Of a stretch of DNA of 55,985 nucleotides, positions 40,920 to 48,889 are shown piece by piece (within the stretch, counting starts at the first letter, position 1; each line of letters opens with the position of its first letter). A program made the position numbers and the translations under genes. Source of the DNA: Microcaldota archaeon (GTDB taxonomy: Archaea > Micrarchaeota > Micrarchaeia > Micrarchaeales > Micrarchaeaceae); the NCBI GenBank assembly GCA_021789815.1, contig JAJYIZ010000002.1:1-55985 (forward strand), in the 5' to 3' direction. Below the pieces are notes generated by a model. The model saw nothing but the letters and a program-made list of their open reading frames with translations, searched no databases and was not told the origin of the DNA.

Positions 40920-42086
40920 ATGACCGGTTTTGACATAAGGGCAAGCGCGCCTGGCAAAATTCTCCTGCTTGGAAGCTACGCGGTTGTAGATGGTTATACA
41001 GGATATGTAATCACTGTAGATTCTAGAGTGCACGTGAGAATCCGTCAGTTGGAGGGCCATGAGGTAAGAGTGTCTGCCCCGCAGTTCGGGGTAGAGGGCA
41101 GCGGGTCTATAGATTCCAAAACGGGTGAGCTGAACTTTAAGCTGCCTCCAGGAATGGAGGTGTTCAAGGCTGCTGTAGAGATCCCGATAAAGTACCTTGT
41201 CTGTTTGGGTGCTGATGTTCCCGGCTTCCACATAGAAGCGCGCAACGATGCAAACTTCTCTTCTGGAAAAACAAGCAAGAGCGGCCTTGGAAGCAGCGCG
41301 GGAGTGACTGTGGCTGGCATAGCTGCCGCATTAGCAGTATCGAAGCACGGGAGCGAGGCGTCGAAGGTTGACAAGGAACTTGTTCACAAGCTTTCACAGA
41401 TATCGCATAGCGTTGCAACCCAAAAAATAGGGAGTGGCTTTGATATAGCTGCTGCAACATACGGAAGCCTTATCTACAAGAGATATTCGCCAAGGCTCAT
41501 GGAACGACTACCAAAGGACTACACCTGCGACGACATAGTAAAACTTACAAAAGAGAAGTGGGACTACAAGGTGGAGAGGTTCGACCTGCCGAAAATGTTC
41601 GACATAGTTTATGCAGGATTTAGGAACGAATCTGCTTCTACCGTGTCTTTTGTTTCTAAAGTCTGGGATTTCAAGAAAAGGAATCCTGAGGGATTCGACG
41701 ACATTATGCACCAGATAAACGACGCTAATGTTGCTGCACTTAGCTCGCTAAAGGCAGTGAATGGGACAGATGACAGAGGTCCACTTGAAAAATTCAAGGA
41801 TAATTTTGAGACTGCGAGGCACCTTACAAAAGAACTAGGAAATCTTTCTGAGGTAGGTATAGAGCCCGATGAATGCTCGGATCTTATAGACAGGAGTAGA
41901 GAGAATGGAGCTTTTGTAGCAAAGCTGCCTGGTTCAGGAGGCAAGGACTCTATGGTAGCGCTGACTACAGACTCGCAGAGCAAAAGGAGACTTGTCGAGT
42001 ATCTAAATTCCCGCAGTGAGCTGAAGGTCCTTGACCTGAAAAAAGACGATGCTGCTGGAGTCAGAGTGAACGGAACAGGCCCGTAA
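40920..42086 (+). CDS. Phosphomevalonate kinase-like protein (copy 2)
   Basis: 388 residues, clearly related to copy 1 along its whole length: 'SAPGKILLLGSYAVVDGYTGYVI', 'KSGLGSSAGVTVAGIAAAL', 'QKIGSGFDIAAATYGSLIYKRY', 'AKLPGSGGKDSMVAL'. The ATP-loop and motif 3 are kept, so it should be an active kinase. Either it shares the phosphomevalonate step or it has taken another phospho-alcohol substrate. It starts four bases after the decarboxylase stop. Confidence 0.78.
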   Translation: MTGFDIRASAPGKILLLGSYAVVDGYTGYVITVDSRVHVRIRQLEGHEVRVSAPQFGVEGSGSIDSKTGELNFKLPPGMEVFKAAVEIPIKYLVCLGADVPGFHIEARNDANFSSGKTSKSGLGSSAGVTVAGIAAALAVSKHGSEASKVDKELVHKLSQISHSVATQKIGSGFDIAAATYGSLIYKRYSPRLMERLPKDYTCDDIVKLTKEKWDYKVERFDLPKMFDIVYAGFRNESASTVSFVSKVWDFKKRNPEGFDDIMHQINDANVAALSSLKAVNGTDDRGPLEKFKDNFETARHLTKELGNLSEVGIEPDECSDLIDRSRENGAFVAKLPGSGGKDSMVALTTDSQSKRRLVEYLNSRSELKVLDLKKDDAAGVRVNGTGP

Positions 42087-42122
42087 GCCTGGTTCTATAT
42101 ATCTTCTTTTGAAAGTGCTAGC

Positions 42123-42728
42123 ATGTTCAAGACAATAATCTTTGATATAGGGGGTGTGATTGTAGATTTCACCGAAGAGCAGTACATCGCATTCCTGTCT
42201 AAGAAACTGGGGGTGAGCAAGAGATACCTCTCTGCATTGATATTCCCAATCGAAGTGCAAATGGAATACGGAAGGATGACTCTCAAACGTGCAGAAAAAA
42301 TATTTTCAAAAGAGATGCTGATTCCAAACCCCAAGCTTTATTGGGTCCAAGGGTTCAAGAGTAAGGCGAAGGTGAACAAACCTGTGCTTCGCCTGGTAGA
42401 GAAACTCTCTAAGAGGTATCCAATCGTGCTCCTCTCGAATGTTGCAGAAAGCAGGTACAGGGAGATAAGTGGCATGGGTCTGGATAGGTTGATAAAATCC
42501 AGGGCCGTGCAGAGGGTATTTACCTCTTATGCGATAGGGCTAAGGAAACCCGACATCCGCATATACAAGTACGTTCTGAAAGAGATGAAGATAAACCCGA
42601 AAGAGGCTTTATTCATAGACAATCAGCCAGAGAACGTGCTTGGGGCCCAGAGGGCTGGAATTAGGGGAATCCATTTCACGAACTACAGAAGGCTTGTAAG
42701 AGACCTTAAAACTCTTGGAGTCCTATAG
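42123..42728 (+). CDS. HAD-superfamily hydrolase (subfamily IA)
   Basis: 201 residues. Motif I is 'IIFDIGGVIVDF' (nucleophile D8; the usual second Asp is Gly, as in the YihX-like DIGGV group), motif II 'VLLSNVA', Lys in 'GLRKPD' and motif IV 'FIDNQPENVLGAQ'. A phosphatase acting on a small phospho-compound is likely. TCTATATATCTT (42093-42104) gives a leaderless start, so it is a separate unit from the mevalonate genes. Confidence 0.85.
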   Translation: MFKTIIFDIGGVIVDFTEEQYIAFLSKKLGVSKRYLSALIFPIEVQMEYGRMTLKRAEKIFSKEMLIPNPKLYWVQGFKSKAKVNKPVLRLVEKLSKRYPIVLLSNVAESRYREISGMGLDRLIKSRAVQRVFTSYAIGLRKPDIRIYKYVLKEMKINPKEALFIDNQPENVLGAQRAGIRGIHFTNYRRLVRDLKTLGVL

Positions 42729-42740
42729 CGTAGTGTTGGA

Positions 42741-43580
42741 ATGAAATTGAGCTGGATAGAGGAAAGGATATTTGCCGGCAGGTGGATAGCAGGAGAGAGG
42801 ATAACCGATGCTATACGTGTAGGTAGAGCGCTCAACAGCGAAAACATAACTGCGATAATAAACTATCTTGGGGAGCAGTACGAGAGAAAACAGGACGTAA
42901 ACCATTCGGTAAAAGAATACCTCAGGCTTATTGATGATGTAAAGAAGGACGGGATAAGGGCAGACATAGCCGTGAAGGCCACGCAGATCGGCCTGATGAT
43001 AAACAAGCTTGAGTTCCTGAGAAATTATGCGAAGATAGTGAACTTTGCAAAAAAAAGCAATGTATTTGTCTGGCTCGACATGGAGGAGCGCGAATTCGTC
43101 GAGGCTACGATAGATGCGTATGTAGATCTTATGGGTAAGGGAAACACTGGAATATGCATACAGGCCTACCTGAGAAGGAGTCAGAAGGACCTTGCAATGC
43201 TGCTAAAGCGCGGAGCCGTTGTCAGGCTTGTTAAGGGTGCATATAGGGGCAGCGGCGTAGGCCTCGATGCCCAAAGCACAGAAAGGAATTACTCCAGGCT
43301 TATGAACTATCTCTTCGTACATGGAATGACATTCACCATAGCAAGCCACAGCCAGAGGATAATAGAGCGCGCTAGAAGAATGAACAAAAGGTACAAACGC
43401 AATGTAACATACGCTATGCTTGAAGGAATCCACCAGGGGTATGCGGAAAAACTTTCTATGGAAGGCGAACAGGTCTCTGTTTACGTGCCTTTCGGTCCAA
43501 AATGGAAGGAGTATGCATTCAGAAGGCTGAAGGAACTAAGAAACATAAGGCTTCTTGCAAGGTCGATGCTTGGAGGTTAG
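42741..43580 (+). CDS. Proline dehydrogenase
   Basis: FAD enzyme that oxidises proline to pyrroline-5-carboxylate and feeds electrons to quinone. 279 residues, TIM barrel: 'DIAVKATQIGLMI' (K-x-T/S-x-x-G), 'FVWLDMEEREFVEATIDAY', 'GICIQAYLRRSQKDL', 'VVRLVKGAYRGS', 'FTIASHSQRII', 'YAMLEGIHQGYAEKL', 'VYVPFGPKWKEYAFRRLKE' (RxxE-type proline site). Twelve bases after the HAD gene, hence co-transcribed. The partner P5C dehydrogenase is not in the window. Confidence 0.92.
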   Translation: MKLSWIEERIFAGRWIAGERITDAIRVGRALNSENITAIINYLGEQYERKQDVNHSVKEYLRLIDDVKKDGIRADIAVKATQIGLMINKLEFLRNYAKIVNFAKKSNVFVWLDMEEREFVEATIDAYVDLMGKGNTGICIQAYLRRSQKDLAMLLKRGAVVRLVKGAYRGSGVGLDAQSTERNYSRLMNYLFVHGMTFTIASHSQRIIERARRMNKRYKRNVTYAMLEGIHQGYAEKLSMEGEQVSVYVPFGPKWKEYAFRRLKELRNIRLLARSMLGG

Positions 43581-43585
43581 TTGCA

Positions 43586-44437
43586 TTATACTCCAAATGT
43601 CAAGAGAATTCCCGCTACTATAGCGATTACGCCAAGGGCGCTTGTCACGTATGTTATCTTCGTCCTTCTTCCGATCTTTATCATGAAGTCTATAAGGAAG
43701 AGGCTCACTATCAGCGATGCAGCTATCGCAATCATCATTCCAGGCAGTCCTATCGCAGCCAGGTCTGCATTCACATTGCTCTTTGTCGCAACGAGCGTAA
43801 GCCCGAATGCAGCTATCGCAGCAAATATGCCGATTAGGAAAGATAGCCTGAATGCTTCGTCCGGTTCTACGTTCAGAACAAGAAGCGCGCTAGTCGTTAT
43901 ACCAGAACGACTTACTCCTGGGAGCGCGGCTATCCCCTGTGCTACTCCCACGATGATGTAGTCCTTTATCTTTAGATCCTTGAATTTCCTTGTTGTGCCG
44001 CCTTGCTGCTGCCTCTTTCTTGAGTACATTATGAAGACCGCGTCGCCGATCAGGACAAGCCCTACGATCATCATCGGCACCCCGATCGGTATGTTGGTCA
44101 GCGAGTCTGCAATCAGGTAGAGCGGAGCGCCTATTATGCCTGTTATTATCGTAGTGACAAGTACGTAAATGAAAAGATTCCTATCCTGGTTATCCTTGCT
44201 TCTGAGAAGGATCACCCTTATGAGCGTCAAGAGCTCCCTCCTGAAGTAGATTATCGCTGCCAAGACCGTTCCTATCTCCATGAAGAGGCCGAAGGTGTAG
44301 GCCTGCGAGTAGGTTAGGCCCAGCAATGCTTGCGATGCTATAAGCACCTGAGTCTTGCTGCTTATCGGGAGCCACTCAGATATGCCCTGCACTATCCCGA
44401 TTATTATTGAATGTATCAAACTGGTAAGAGTCAGCAC
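43586..44437 (-). CDS. uppP: Undecaprenyl/polyprenyl-diphosphatase (UppP/BacA family)
   Basis: 283 residues, about eight helices. 'GIVQGISEWLPISSKTQVLI' (E-x-LP-I-S-S motif) and 'GVAQGIAALPGVSRSGITTSALL' (PGxSRSG, catalytic Arg/Ser) define the family. In archaea it would recycle dolichyl/polyprenyl diphosphate after glycan transfer. It could use lipid carriers derived from the neighbouring mevalonate cluster. Confidence 0.92.
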   Translation of the reverse strand: MLTLTSLIHSIIIGIVQGISEWLPISSKTQVLIASQALLGLTYSQAYTFGLFMEIGTVLAAIIYFRRELLTLIRVILLRSKDNQDRNLFIYVLVTTIITGIIGAPLYLIADSLTNIPIGVPMMIVGLVLIGDAVFIMYSRKRQQQGGTTRKFKDLKIKDYIIVGVAQGIAALPGVSRSGITTSALLVLNVEPDEAFRLSFLIGIFAAIAAFGLTLVATKSNVNADLAAIGLPGMMIAIAASLIVSLFLIDFMIKIGRRTKITYVTSALGVIAIVAGILLTFGV

Positions 44438-44491
44438 GAAATTACCATTAAGTTGTAGATGTTATACAATATCCCAACAAGCCTTTATAAT

Positions 44492-45004
44492 TTATCCGGT
44501 TTCTGAAGGACCAAGACGCTCTGTTATCAGCCTGTCCACCTTCTCTCCCCATAAACTCCAGACTTTCTTTGTCACAGGAGTCATCTCCACTCCATCTGGT
44601 ATGCCGCTGTTCTGCGCCACGTTGGCCCACTGAAAGATCCCCCAGGCAGTATGTTCTGTGCTTAGCTCTATCCTGGCGAGCTCTGCCCTATGGAGCACAC
44701 CGAAGAACAGGTGCAATCTTAATGTGGTATCTCCATCTTTTATGTTTCTGACGCCCACCTTTTCCAACCTGCCCGGAGCAAGCGGTATGTGTATCTCCTC
44801 TGCGGTTTCTCGTCTTATGCCCTGCAATGGAGTTTCGCCTGATTCTATGTGGCCTGCAGTGTTAGCCCATTTGCCAGGGTGTGTCCTTACATGCTCAGAT
44901 CTCTTTAGAAGTAGTATGCCGGCACCGGCCTCTTGTGGAACGGCAAGCGTAGCTGATGCGACCCGTTCTGGACGTATAGGATCTACCCTTCTCATCAATA
45001 TCAC
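44492..45004 (-). CDS. Nudix hydrolase
   Basis: 170 residues from the GTG. The Nudix box is complete: 'GHIESGETPLQGIRRETAEEI' region with G-x5-E-x7-R-E-x2-E-E. It hydrolyses a nucleoside diphosphate-linked or isoprenoid diphosphate substrate; 'WANTAGHIESGE' and a late 'FQWANVAQN' resemble NTP pyrophosphohydrolases more than IPP isomerase, but isomerase-like use cannot be excluded. The frame continues above the GTG for 21 codons (to 45067) with protein-like codons ('IEKVSIKHEKGLV') but no ATG, GTG or TTG; the ATA at 45040 fits a TATA box at 45065-45075. Confidence 0.82.
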   Translation of the reverse strand: MILMRRVDPIRPERVASATLAVPQEAGAGILLLKRSEHVRTHPGKWANTAGHIESGETPLQGIRRETAEEIHIPLAPGRLEKVGVRNIKDGDTTLRLHLFFGVLHRAELARIELSTEHTAWGIFQWANVAQNSGIPDGVEMTPVTKKVWSLWGEKVDRLITERLGPSETG

Positions 45005-45108
45005 TAGACCTTTTTCGTGCTTTATGCTAACCTTCTCTATTTGAAATCCCTTTGGTATGGTCAGATATTAATACTTATTGCGCCGCTTGTCGACGAGAGG
45101 TTTGCTTT

Positions 45109-45795
45109 TCAGGACCGGTAGTTGCAGACGTGCTCGTAGGTGCAGATGCACGGCATATGATGGCATTCGTGGCAGTTATTGGAGAACAGCTTTGCGATTT
45201 CGTTCCCGGTGTCTATGCTGATGGAGTTCAATACACCCATAAGGCATGAAAAATAGTCGGCAGCTTCTGTGGACACCTTTTGAAAGTGCATGTCGCTCCT
45301 GTCGCCCATGTAGATGTGAACGGCCTCTGAGAGTTCTCCTGTCTCTTCTGCGAGGTGTATTGCGGCATCGCCCTTCGTTCTCGCTTTTGTCGGGTATATC
45401 TCCATGAACATTTCTTGTATGTCCTTGATGCGTTTGGGCATCGAAGAAGAATTGCCAGTTACCTTTCTCCTGGTTTTGACCTTTTCTGCCTTGCAGGCGC
45501 ACGGGCACTCCCCACAGTATGAACACAAATAAGGGAACCTGTGCCATATTGAGTCGTCAACATTTATGTGCAGTCTATTCATCAACGACATGTACCAGCT
45601 CAGGCAGATCAGCGCATTAATCCTCGTTTTATTTTTGTCCTCCTTCCTTACGCCCTTAACGCAACGCATAGAGAATCTCTGAACGTTGTCGAGCATATCC
45701 CATATCGTATAGAATCTATCGTTCTGCATGCCGTATACCAGTTGTATGAATTTCGAATAATCAGAAATAGTTGCATCTTTCGATAGAGATACCAT
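45109..45795 (-). CDS. MazG-like nucleotide pyrophosphohydrolase domain protein with two Cys clusters
   Basis: 228 residues. 'HLAEETGELSEAV' (E150, E151, E154) and 'STEAADYFSCLMGV' (E177, D180) are the EEx2E...ExxD magnesium-binding signature of all-alpha NTP pyrophosphatases (MazG/dCTPase). A first Cys cluster lies before the domain (C91, C94, C97, C99, C101) and a second after it (C208, C211, C216, C218, C224); both have C-x2-C-x(2-4)-P-C-x-C. They probably bind zinc or iron-sulfur and are not a normal part of MazG. The N-terminal 90 residues are helical. Possibly a house-cleaning or redox-sensing enzyme. Confidence 0.7.
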   Translation of the reverse strand: MVSLSKDATISDYSKFIQLVYGMQNDRFYTIWDMLDNVQRFSMRCVKGVRKEDKNKTRINALICLSWYMSLMNRLHINVDDSIWHRFPYLCSYCGECPCACKAEKVKTRRKVTGNSSSMPKRIKDIQEMFMEIYPTKARTKGDAAIHLAEETGELSEAVHIYMGDRSDMHFQKVSTEAADYFSCLMGVLNSISIDTGNEIAKLFSNNCHECHHMPCICTYEHVCNYRS

Positions 45796-45855
45796 ATTCT
45801 ATACAGTGCATTAAAGATATAAATTGTTTGGATTCGTCCTGCACATGCTGGCTTG

Positions 45856-46164
45856 CTATAGCTTGCGACCCTCAAATATCCGGTTCTCCCAGAAGTTCTT
45901 GTCTACAAAGAGATACACACCTATCAGAAGAACGATAACCCACCATATCATGCTCACTATCCCGGCTGCCACCCTTGCCGTAGCGTCAATATAGGGATGT
46001 CTGACCTGTATAAGCTGGGTGACTTGGATGACCCACTGGATAGTAGTAATCGATCCTATTATCTGAATTATCGCAGTTACAATAAGAAAAATGGCTAAGA
46101 TTCTCTGGCCGTTCCATACCCTATGCTTTCTCTTTGAAACGCTCACACTTCTCCCCGATAACAT
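45856..46164 (-). CDS. Small membrane protein
   Basis: 102 residues, two membrane helices (about 22-45 and 66-88) with a basic N-terminus (SVSKRKHRVW) and basic C-terminal 'ENRIFEGRKL'. The loop holds 'IQWVIQVTQLIQVRHPYIDATAR'. Not recognised. It lies alone between the MazG-like gene and tRNA-Trp. Confidence 0.45.
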   Translation of the reverse strand: MLSGRSVSVSKRKHRVWNGQRILAIFLIVTAIIQIIGSITTIQWVIQVTQLIQVRHPYIDATARVAAGIVSMIWWVIVLLIGVYLFVDKNFWENRIFEGRKL

Positions 46165-46399
46165 TCAAACCTAAAATCTAATAATGGATATGCCTTGCTC
46201 TCTCAGCAAAAACGTTTTCGTTCAATTTTCTTTATGTCCTTTGTCAAACCCCTCTTCCATGACAAGGAATTTCCTAAAAACAGGGCCGAAAATGAAAAGG
46301 AGCGCTACAACTACCTCCCCATTCCCACAAAGGCCATCACTCTCTGCATCTCTGCAGACTCAAGCCTTTTTTCACCAAGTTTTAATAGGGTTAGCAGTT
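46165..46399. other. Intergenic stretch without a recognisable gene
   Basis: 235 bases between the small membrane protein and tRNA-Trp. I see short open frames in several phases but no promoter-start combination, no clear repeat and no RNA fold that I could defend. It may hold upstream promoter elements of the membrane gene on the minus strand. Confidence 0.3.
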
Positions 46400-46541
46400 T
46401 GGGGCCGCCGGGATTTGAACCCGGATCTGCTGGTTACTTCATGCTTTAATTATTTTTCCAGATCCTCATCATCGCAGTTTCCTGCTCACCAAATTATAAA
46501 CATCTGGAGCCAGCTGCGCTGCCAAGTTACGCTACAGCCCC
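46400..46541 (-). tRNA. tRNA-Trp (anticodon CCA) with 69-base intron
   Basis: Minus strand: acceptor GGGGCTG pairs with CGGCCCC, discriminator A at 46400; T arm CCGGG-TTCAAAT-CCCGG. The anticodon stem GCTGG pairs with CCAGC at 46429-46433 and leaves an intron at about 46435-46503 after position 37; the joined loop is CTCCAGA with anticodon CCA (46505-46507). The intron contains ATCTGG complementary to the anticodon loop and a perfect box-C-like GATGATGA. Archaeal tRNA-Trp introns often carry box C/D guide RNA. No encoded CCA. Mature length about 73 bases. Confidence 0.88.
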
Positions 46542-46601
46542 TGCCTTTGAGATAACGAAAACAAGATATAAATGCTTGCGTTACAAACTATAGTCGATTG
46601 A

Positions 46602-47381
46602 ATGGAGAGGAAGCTGATCTACGGCATTGCGGTTGTTATCATTATTGCTGGTGCTGGCGCGTTCCTTTATCTTAACGGCTCTGCTGGCCCGAATTTGAAC
46701 TCTTATCTTAATCAGCCAGTAGCGCAGGCGCAGATGGCGACGCTTCAGAGCATAGCCGCAAACAGCACGCTCGCGAACGGCGTAGGCGCGGGCCTTATTG
46801 GATCGCCGCCTTCAAAGACCAACAACACAGTTATCCTGATGCTTTCTGGAAAGCCAGCCGTGATTTACATAGGCGCGGATTATTGCCCGTACTGCGCGAT
46901 AACGCGCTGGGGCCTGATAATAGCTCTAATGAGATTTGGCAACTTCGGTTCTCTTCATTACATGACCTCTGACCCGTCAGACGTCTTTCCCAATACGCCG
47001 ACATTTACATTCTACAACTCGAGCTACTCGAGCAGCTATATAACATTTCTCTCTGCAGAGATAGAGAATAGGACCCAGGCACCTCTGCAGCAGCTCGATC
47101 CTTTGGAAAATTCTGCAGCGCTCGCATATGACCCTGGTGGTGGGATACCATTCATAGATTTCGGGAACATGAGTACGCAGGCAGGCATACCGCCAGGCAT
47201 ATCTCCAGGTTTCCTCAAGGGGCTTAACTGGAACCAGATAATATCCCAGATAAAGGACCAGAACAGCAGCATATCGCAGTCCATCATAGGGCAGGCAAAC
47301 ATCTTCACAGCGCAGATATGCAAGATCGATAATAATACCCCTGCGTCTGTATGCAGCCAGCCGTATGCAAAGGTGCGCTAA
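46602..47381 (+). CDS. DUF929 family, membrane-anchored thioredoxin-like protein (second copy)
   Basis: 259 residues: one membrane helix (5-25), short linker, then '[34 protein letters not shown]', split here as the family pattern with the redox pair C95/C98 (CPYC, thioredoxin-like). It is shorter than the copy at 2217 (373 residues) because it lacks the long Asn/Ser linker. Two further Cys near the C-terminus (CKIDNN, VCSQ) may form a structural disulfide; the first copy also has a Cys pair there. TATA GATATAAAT (46565-46573) sits between it and tRNA-Trp and may serve both. Extracytoplasmic disulfide chemistry is likely. Confidence 0.78.
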   Translation: MERKLIYGIAVVIIIAGAGAFLYLNGSAGPNLNSYLNQPVAQAQMATLQSIAANSTLANGVGAGLIGSPPSKTNNTVILMLSGKPAVIYIGADYCPYCAITRWGLIIALMRFGNFGSLHYMTSDPSDVFPNTPTFTFYNSSYSSSYITFLSAEIENRTQAPLQQLDPLENSAALAYDPGGGIPFIDFGNMSTQAGIPPGISPGFLKGLNWNQIISQIKDQNSSISQSIIGQANIFTAQICKIDNNTPASVCSQPYAKVR

Positions 47382-48784
47382 CCCAGCATCGAGTTCGCAA
47401 TTCCTCTATTAGAATCTATTATGCTGCTGGTCTCCTGCGGGTCCGAATGCAGATCGTAGAGCTCGTCCTTCTGCTTGCCGAAATAGTGGATAAGCTTGTA
47501 TTTTCCCGAGTAGACTGCAGTAACCTTATGGTTGTGGCGCATCTTTGCTTTGTAGATCCTGTCTGCAACGGATGACTTCGATTTTAAGAATGAGAGAAGC
47601 TGCTCGTCCCATCCCTCGCTTATGCCTGTGTGCTCGCAGAAGACCTTCTTGTCGCGTCTCAGGTTGCCGTTGAGATGCTCGTAGCGTCCTGATGCAAGAT
47701 CCAGCACTGCTTTGTGCAAAGATAGCTGGCTGACTGGCGTCTCGACCTCTTCCTTCTGCCTTACAAGCCTGCCGTTCTCGTAGTTCGCCGCTATTAGGGG
47801 TACCTTTGCCACTCCGTCATACGGCGGCATGGCGTGGTATAGAAGCCCGTGCTCTCCGAACATCTGGCCGTGGTCTGATGTAAGTATAACAGTAGCGTTC
47901 TCTAGCATGCCCGAAGACTTGAGCACCCGTAATGTCTCGCCTATTTTCTTATCAAGGTATGCGAGACGTCGGTTGTATGCATCGTGCAGGGCTGCCATGC
48001 GGTCCTCGCTCATCTCTTCTATGCCGCTGAGATAGAGCCATTTGTCTTGGAGTATGTCCTCGCTGACCGGATAATTTTCATGCGCCTCTATGTAGTTTAT
48101 GAATATGAATTGCGGTGCGTAGTTGTAGTTATATTTGAGATATTTTGAGAGTGCCTTGTTTGTGTCATTCGCTCCTCTATCTAGCCTGTAGGTTCCGTCC
48201 GCCTCTGCTACTCCTTTGTCTAGCCTGAGTCTCAGATCCATGTAAACCTTGTCGAGCAGGACTCTTGGAATAACCTTGGATATCATGTGGCTTGCCTTGT
48301 ATATCCTTTCGCGTGTTTTGGACCCGCCTTCGAATATGAATGAGACCTTGTCAACCATCTTCTTGTTGTACTTTGAATTTGAGTGCTCCCAGATGTCGTA
48401 TGTTTTGTCGAAGCCAGATGCAAGGTTCGTGTAGCTGGTAAGGAACGGATTGTTTGATAGGAGCACAGAGTAGTATCCGTATTTGGAAAGCTTTGATGCT
48501 AGCGTGCTTGATGATCCATCTATAAACTTCGTATCGACCATCCAAGGCGATATCTTCCTTGAACCACCGCTAAAGAAATCCTGCGAAACCCTCTTTATGG
48601 TAGATACCTTTGAGTCTGTGAATAGGGCAGCGTGGGTTGGTGCTGTCCAGGTGCCAGGTGCAACTGTATTGAGGTATGTTGTGCTATTCTTGGCTATCCT
48701 AGATACGTTAGCCATCTTTGGATTCCCATAAACATCCTGTGCCCTCGCGGTATCGAGCAGCAGCAGTATTATGTTCCTATTCAT
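47378..48784 (-). CDS. Sulfatase/alkaline phosphatase-superfamily protein
   Basis: 468 residues from the ATG at 48784, which has a very strong ribosome site (GGGAGGAGC). '[16 protein letters not shown]' holds the first metal Asp (D11), '[14 protein letters not shown]' the nucleophile region (Thr instead of the Cys/Ser that becomes formylglycine), '[13 protein letters not shown]' the metal DHG. So it keeps the sulfatase fold but probably not classic sulfatase chemistry; a phosphotransferase or phosphodiesterase is equally possible. No signal peptide. The longer frame to 49042 is overlap with the next gene's promoter. Confidence 0.82.
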   Translation of the reverse strand: MNRNIILLLLDTARAQDVYGNPKMANVSRIAKNSTTYLNTVAPGTWTAPTHAALFTDSKVSTIKRVSQDFFSGGSRKISPWMVDTKFIDGSSSTLASKLSKYGYYSVLLSNNPFLTSYTNLASGFDKTYDIWEHSNSKYNKKMVDKVSFIFEGGSKTRERIYKASHMISKVIPRVLLDKVYMDLRLRLDKGVAEADGTYRLDRGANDTNKALSKYLKYNYNYAPQFIFINYIEAHENYPVSEDILQDKWLYLSGIEEMSEDRMAALHDAYNRRLAYLDKKIGETLRVLKSSGMLENATVILTSDHGQMFGEHGLLYHAMPPYDGVAKVPLIAANYENGRLVRQKEEVETPVSQLSLHKAVLDLASGRYEHLNGNLRRDKKVFCEHTGISEGWDEQLLSFLKSKSSVADRIYKAKMRHNHKVTAVYSGKYKLIHYFGKQKDELYDLHSDPQETSSIIDSNRGIANSMLG

Positions 48785-48889
48785 TGCTCCTCCCTTCGTG
48801 GAAAGTGGTCCCGTTATTATAAGACCTACGGGCTTTAAATTTGTTACACTGTTAAGGTTATTCAGCAATATACACACCCTAGTGGTTGC

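Noticed and set aside
40920-42086. Reading copy 2 as isopentenyl phosphate kinase or mevalonate-3-kinase
   Set aside because: It has GHMP motifs and phosphomevalonate-kinase blocks; isopentenyl phosphate kinase belongs to the unrelated amino-acid-kinase fold.
46195-46555. Plus-strand frames over the tRNA-Trp region
   Set aside because: They run through the tRNA on the other strand and have no start signals.
2217-47381. Recent duplication of DUF929 genes
   Set aside because: Only the core motif is shared; lengths, linkers and CxxC residues differ, so they are old paralogues.
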